Shown in pieces: positions 61,120 to 64,000 of a stretch of 64,000 nt of DNA. Position 1 is the stretch's first letter. The number at the start of each line of letters is the position of its first letter. Below the pieces are notes generated by a model, which did no database searches, was not told the DNA's origin, and saw only the letters and a program-made list of their open reading frames with translations. The stretch is taken from contig NZ_MSMP01000001.1 of NCBI RefSeq assembly GCF_001936575.1, forward strand, positions 248,001 to 312,000, given 5' to 3'. Source of the DNA: Tenacibaculum agarivorans. GTDB taxonomy: Bacteria > Bacteroidota > Bacteroidia > Flavobacteriales > Flavobacteriaceae. Position numbers and translations under genes: made by a program.

Positions 61120-62998
61120 CTTCTCTTGGTATTTTTATCATAATAGTAGTCCCTTCGTTTTCTTTAGTATCTATAGTAAACTCACCTTTTAGGTACTGAG
61201 TGCGTTCTGCCATATTTTGCAAACCAATACCGTCTGGAACAGTTTCAGTATTAAAACCAATCCCATTATCTTCAATCATCAATACAATTTCATCTGCAAT
61301 AGTTAACGACAATTGCACCCAGCTGGCTTTAGCGTGCTTGTATACATTATTGACTAATTCCTGAATACTTCTATACAAAAAAATCTTTTGAGTATTAGCC
61401 AGATTTTTAACCTCTTCTTCAGGAAATATCGAAATTTCAATGTCAAAATGATTTTGATATCGGGCTTTAATAGTTGCTAATAAACTCTCAAAAGGTTGTA
61501 ACTCACTAAAACTTGTACTTAAACTATGCGATAATAAACGAACTTCTTTGGCTACTGTACCTATACTTTTAGACAATACTGTGGTATCGTCATTCTCGGG
61601 TAAACTCATTATCATATGCTGAATACCTGATAACTGCCCCCCTATTCCATCATGTAATTCTAATGCAATTCTATTTTTCTCTTTCTCTTCTCCTTCTACA
61701 TATCCTTCAATCCGCTTGATTTTTTCATTTTGCTTTAATTGTTCTTTTTCTTGTATAAACAATTGCTGTTCTTGTTCTCGAATTACTTTTTGAGATGTTG
61801 CTCGGTAACGATACAAAAAAACTAACAATAAAAGTACAAAAAGCGCCAAGCCACCTGCTCCAATAATTAATTTTCGTTGTTTGGCTTCTAATGCTTGTTT
61901 TTCTTCTAAATATGCTATTTGACTATTCTTTTTTTCTACTTCATACTCCGTTTGTAAGCGATCAAAAGTTTTGTTCTTTTCTACATTAAATAGACTATCT
62001 TTTAGTATTACATATTTTTCTTGATATAAAAAACCTTCTTTAAACTGATTATCAAAGTACAAAGCTTCAGAGAATAACCAGTATAAATGTGCTATTTCTG
62101 AAGCTTCTACGTAATCGCTATATAACTGTAATGTTTTTTTATACAACTCTATCGCCTTCTTATAATTCTTATTCGTATGATAATAAGTAGCTAATGTAGA
62201 ATTGGTATAATAAAGACCAACATAGTCAAAAATTTTAGAGCTAATTTCTTCTGACTTTTTTATAACCTCTAACCCTTTTTTATAATTATCTTTCTGAATA
62301 AAAAGATCTCCAAGATTACTGTAAACAAGAGCTTTATAATATTCATTATCTGTGTTTTGGATAATACGTAATGCCTTTTCATAAAAATAAACACTACTAT
62401 CTTTATTAATGGTTTGGTATATTATTCCTAGTAAATTATAACTTCTACTTCTATTCTCATCTTCTGTAAAATCTTTGTTATCAATAGCTTTTTTAAGCAA
62501 TGCTATTGCCTTTCTGTTATTGTTTGTTTTTTTTAGTAAGCGAGAATTTGTGTTCAAAATTCTATGTAGTATTTCATTATTACCTAGTTCTTCAGCATTT
62601 TTTTTAGCTTCTTCAATAGCCTGAAGACTCTCAATGTAATCTGCTAATTGATAATTAATTCTACTTAACACATTATACGATAATGATAAAATTTTTAAAT
62701 TATTAGTTCTTTCTGATAAATCAATTGCCTTTTTTACTACTATTTTAGCTTCTGAAATTTTATTGTATTTAAATAATGCTTCTGATAAATAATAGTTAGA
62801 AATCGCATTTAAGGAGTCATTTGTAACTTGATTCCCCAATTCCACAGCTTTGGTTGCACAACCTTTGGCTTTAGCTAAATCCTTATTCTTTACTTCTTCA
62901 TATTGTTGCTGTAACTCAACTATTTTTTGTTCTTGAGAAAAACAAGAAAAAGAACTCAACACAACAATAAGTAATGCACATATGCTTGATTTTCGCAT
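61112..62998 (-). CDS. TPR-containing sensor histidine kinase (HisKA_3)
   Basis: 628 residues from the ATG at 62998 (a TTG four codons upstream is less likely). Signal peptide (SICALLIVVLSSFSCFSQ), a periplasmic array of TPR repeats (about 25-370), one membrane helix (KLIIGAGGLALFVLLLLVFLYRY, about 377-399), a coiled linker, and HisKA_3 with the phospho-His in NRIALELHDGIGGQLSGIQH. The HATPase has ELVNNVYKHAKAS, DNGIGF and GIGLQNMAERTQYL. This is the common Bacteroidota TPR-kinase architecture. It partners with the overlapping NarL-type regulator. Confidence 0.92.
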   Translation of the reverse strand: MRKSSICALLIVVLSSFSCFSQEQKIVELQQQYEEVKNKDLAKAKGCATKAVELGNQVTNDSLNAISNYYLSEALFKYNKISEAKIVVKKAIDLSERTNNLKILSLSYNVLSRINYQLADYIESLQAIEEAKKNAEELGNNEILHRILNTNSRLLKKTNNNRKAIALLKKAIDNKDFTEDENRSRSYNLLGIIYQTINKDSSVYFYEKALRIIQNTDNEYYKALVYSNLGDLFIQKDNYKKGLEVIKKSEEISSKIFDYVGLYYTNSTLATYYHTNKNYKKAIELYKKTLQLYSDYVEASEIAHLYWLFSEALYFDNQFKEGFLYQEKYVILKDSLFNVEKNKTFDRLQTEYEVEKKNSQIAYLEEKQALEAKQRKLIIGAGGLALFVLLLLVFLYRYRATSQKVIREQEQQLFIQEKEQLKQNEKIKRIEGYVEGEEKEKNRIALELHDGIGGQLSGIQHMIMSLPENDDTTVLSKSIGTVAKEVRLLSHSLSTSFSELQPFESLLATIKARYQNHFDIEISIFPEEEVKNLANTQKIFLYRSIQELVNNVYKHAKASWVQLSLTIADEIVLMIEDNGIGFNTETVPDGIGLQNMAERTQYLKGEFTIDTKENEGTTIMIKIPREDA

Positions 62999-63086
62999 AA
63001 ATTTTATCAAAATTTAAGTTACTAGGGCTAAAAATACCATAAATATGGTATTTATTTGCCCCTAAATTCATAACAAATTTGTAACC

Positions 63087-63671
63087 ATGAAAAGAGTATT
63101 AATAAGGGGAACACTACTATTCAGTCTTTTTGTGAATGTTTTAGCATTACACTCACAAAAATTTTTAAAATGCCGACTCAATGGAGAAGCACGTATTGAA
63201 AGTGGTGAATTAATAGGTATAGATATATCACATTGTGATAACGATCTAACCATAACTACATTAATGGAAAATACAGTAGTGAAAAGTTTTATCCATGTAA
63301 AAGCTGGACAGAAAATACGAATTAGGCCTACCCAAAATTATAATATAACTATACGTCATGTAGATCTAGATGGTGATGGAAATCCTCTTAAACCAGGAGA
63401 CCGAACAAAAGTTCAAGGTCAAGGAAATGGAAGAGACAAAGACGATATAGAAGTAATTATATATCCAAATCCAGCTAATGATATACTCACTATAGAAACG
63501 GATGCAACTATACTCAGTTATACAATTATTGATACCTACGGGGTTTTACATCAAGAAGGTACTAGTATACCAAACCAAACTATTTCAGTTGCTAATTTAG
63601 CTACAGGACTGTATAACCTAGTACTACACACACAAACAGAAACGATAACAAAAACATTTTATAAAAATTAA
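63087..63671 (+). CDS. Small secreted protein with T9SS sorting domain
   Basis: 194 residues. Signal peptide ending near ALHSQ (about residue 24), a ~95-residue beta-rich domain (LNGEARIESGELIGIDISHC, VKAGQKIRIRPTQNYNITIRHV), a charged Gly/Asp/Lys linker (PLKPGDRTKVQGQGNGRDKD), then a type A T9SS domain (VIIYPNPANDILTIETD to ETITKTFYKN). It is exported across the outer membrane. Role unknown. Divergent from the TPR kinase gene (about 88 bases between starts) and followed 13 bases later by another secreted protein gene. Confidence 0.85.
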   Translation: MKRVLIRGTLLFSLFVNVLALHSQKFLKCRLNGEARIESGELIGIDISHCDNDLTITTLMENTVVKSFIHVKAGQKIRIRPTQNYNITIRHVDLDGDGNPLKPGDRTKVQGQGNGRDKDDIEVIIYPNPANDILTIETDATILSYTIIDTYGVLHQEGTSIPNQTISVANLATGLYNLVLHTQTETITKTFYKN

Positions 63672-63684
63672 AAAACAAGACATT

Positions 63685-64000
63685 ATGAAAAAAGTAAGTT
63701 TATTTCTAGCACTAGTAGCAACAAATTTCTTATTTGCTCAATTAAAAAACAATGCTTTCAACTTGGACAATAATTATGGTGACTTAAATATGAGAAACTT
63801 TATTGCGAATGATTTGAAATGGAAAAGAGCAATATCTGCAGGCACTAATGATCTAACTATCAACTTTGATGGAGATTTTGAAAACGGAGTTATTGTATCA
63901 GGAAAGGGATTAAAAGTAGAAAAGTTTATTCAGATTAATACCGCATCAAACACCAATAATAACTCTGCGGGTATAATTGTAGCTTCATCCGAAGGTGATG
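63685..64000 (+). CDS. Secreted protein, C-terminus cut by window edge
   Basis: ATG at 63685, open to base 64000 (105 codons visible). A signal peptide (MKKVSLFLALVATNFLFAQ) is followed by Asn/Gly/Asp-rich, beta-type sequence (NNYGDLNMRNFIANDL, INTASNTNNNSAGIIVASSEGD) reminiscent of fibre-like surface proteins. It starts 13 bases after the preceding T9SS gene and is probably cotranscribed with it. Too little is visible to name a family. Confidence 0.7.
   Translation, partial: MKKVSLFLALVATNFLFAQLKNNAFNLDNNYGDLNMRNFIANDLKWKRAISAGTNDLTINFDGDFENGVIVSGKGLKVEKFIQINTASNTNNNSAGIIVASSEGD

Overview
The window is AT-rich bacterial chromosome from a member of the Bacteroidota, very probably a marine gliding Flavobacteriaceae (Tenacibaculum/Aquimarina-like; the genus is a guess). 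The evidence is gldD and gldE, several proteins ending in type IX secretion (T9SS) sorting domains, a SusC/SusD pair, promoter-like TTTG-N19/20-TAnnTTTG elements, a general absence of Shine-Dalgarno sequences, and Flavobacteriaceae-restricted families such as DUF4302.

Layout. 1-3756 (minus): an edge-truncated membrane protein, then gldD, gldE, ssb and mutY. 3862-10940 (plus): a four-gene outer-membrane uptake locus (SusC, SusD, zinc metallopeptidase lipoprotein, DUF4302 lipoprotein) lying between mutY and the HU gene. 11083-13196: HU, a 29-residue basic protein and RNase G. 13258-19120 (minus): patatin/outer-membrane-barrel protein, uvrC, and a PhoR/PhoB-like two-component pair. 19334-30099: a T9SS protein, DUF6973-like and AlbA_2 proteins, an aldo/keto reductase with an SDR, two lipoproteins, a FAD oxidoreductase, a GreA-C-like protein, an orphan ABC ATPase, and an ECF sigma factor with two small partners. 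30155-34414 (minus): two lipoprotein peptidases (M13 and S9). 34556-38885: thioredoxin, a candidate small RNA, nrdB and nrdA. 39102-39933 (minus): a Panacea-domain antitoxin with a small membrane partner. 40113-43736: dGTPase, DUF3109, MarC, a flavoprotein and a T9SS domain-only protein. 45077-50008: glutaryl-CoA dehydrogenase, rnpA, an S41 protease and a DUF6909-like protein. 50018-59723: a surface polysaccharide locus (Wzz-like, methyltransferase, flippase, polymerase/ligase candidates, three glycosyltransferases, initiating sugar transferase). 59721-60513: a tandem-repeat element with terminal inverted repeats. 60511-64000: a NarL-type two-component system and two secreted proteins, the last cut by the window edge.

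The most unusual stretch is 43740-45076, which has no long ORF. It holds three small genes (33, 33 and 35 codons) for related amphipathic cationic peptides sharing the ending (A/G)K(G/A)A(S/G)YAI(H/Q)(N/H). Each is followed by its own intrinsic terminator. The first two, plus a decayed third unit without a coding sequence, carry the same 32-bp element directly against the -33 box. That element contains CGGA half-sites 21 bp apart, which is the geometry of LytTR-type activator sites at bacteriocin and pheromone promoters. A structured RNA-like element with its own terminator closes the array. I read this as an undescribed small-peptide locus; its function is unknown.

Other points of note are the candidate PanAT toxin-antitoxin pair, a glycosyltransferase with no ATG/GTG/TTG start in a plausible place, a TTAACA array upstream of the PhoB-like regulator, and a promoter-to-terminator RNA unit upstream of nrdB.
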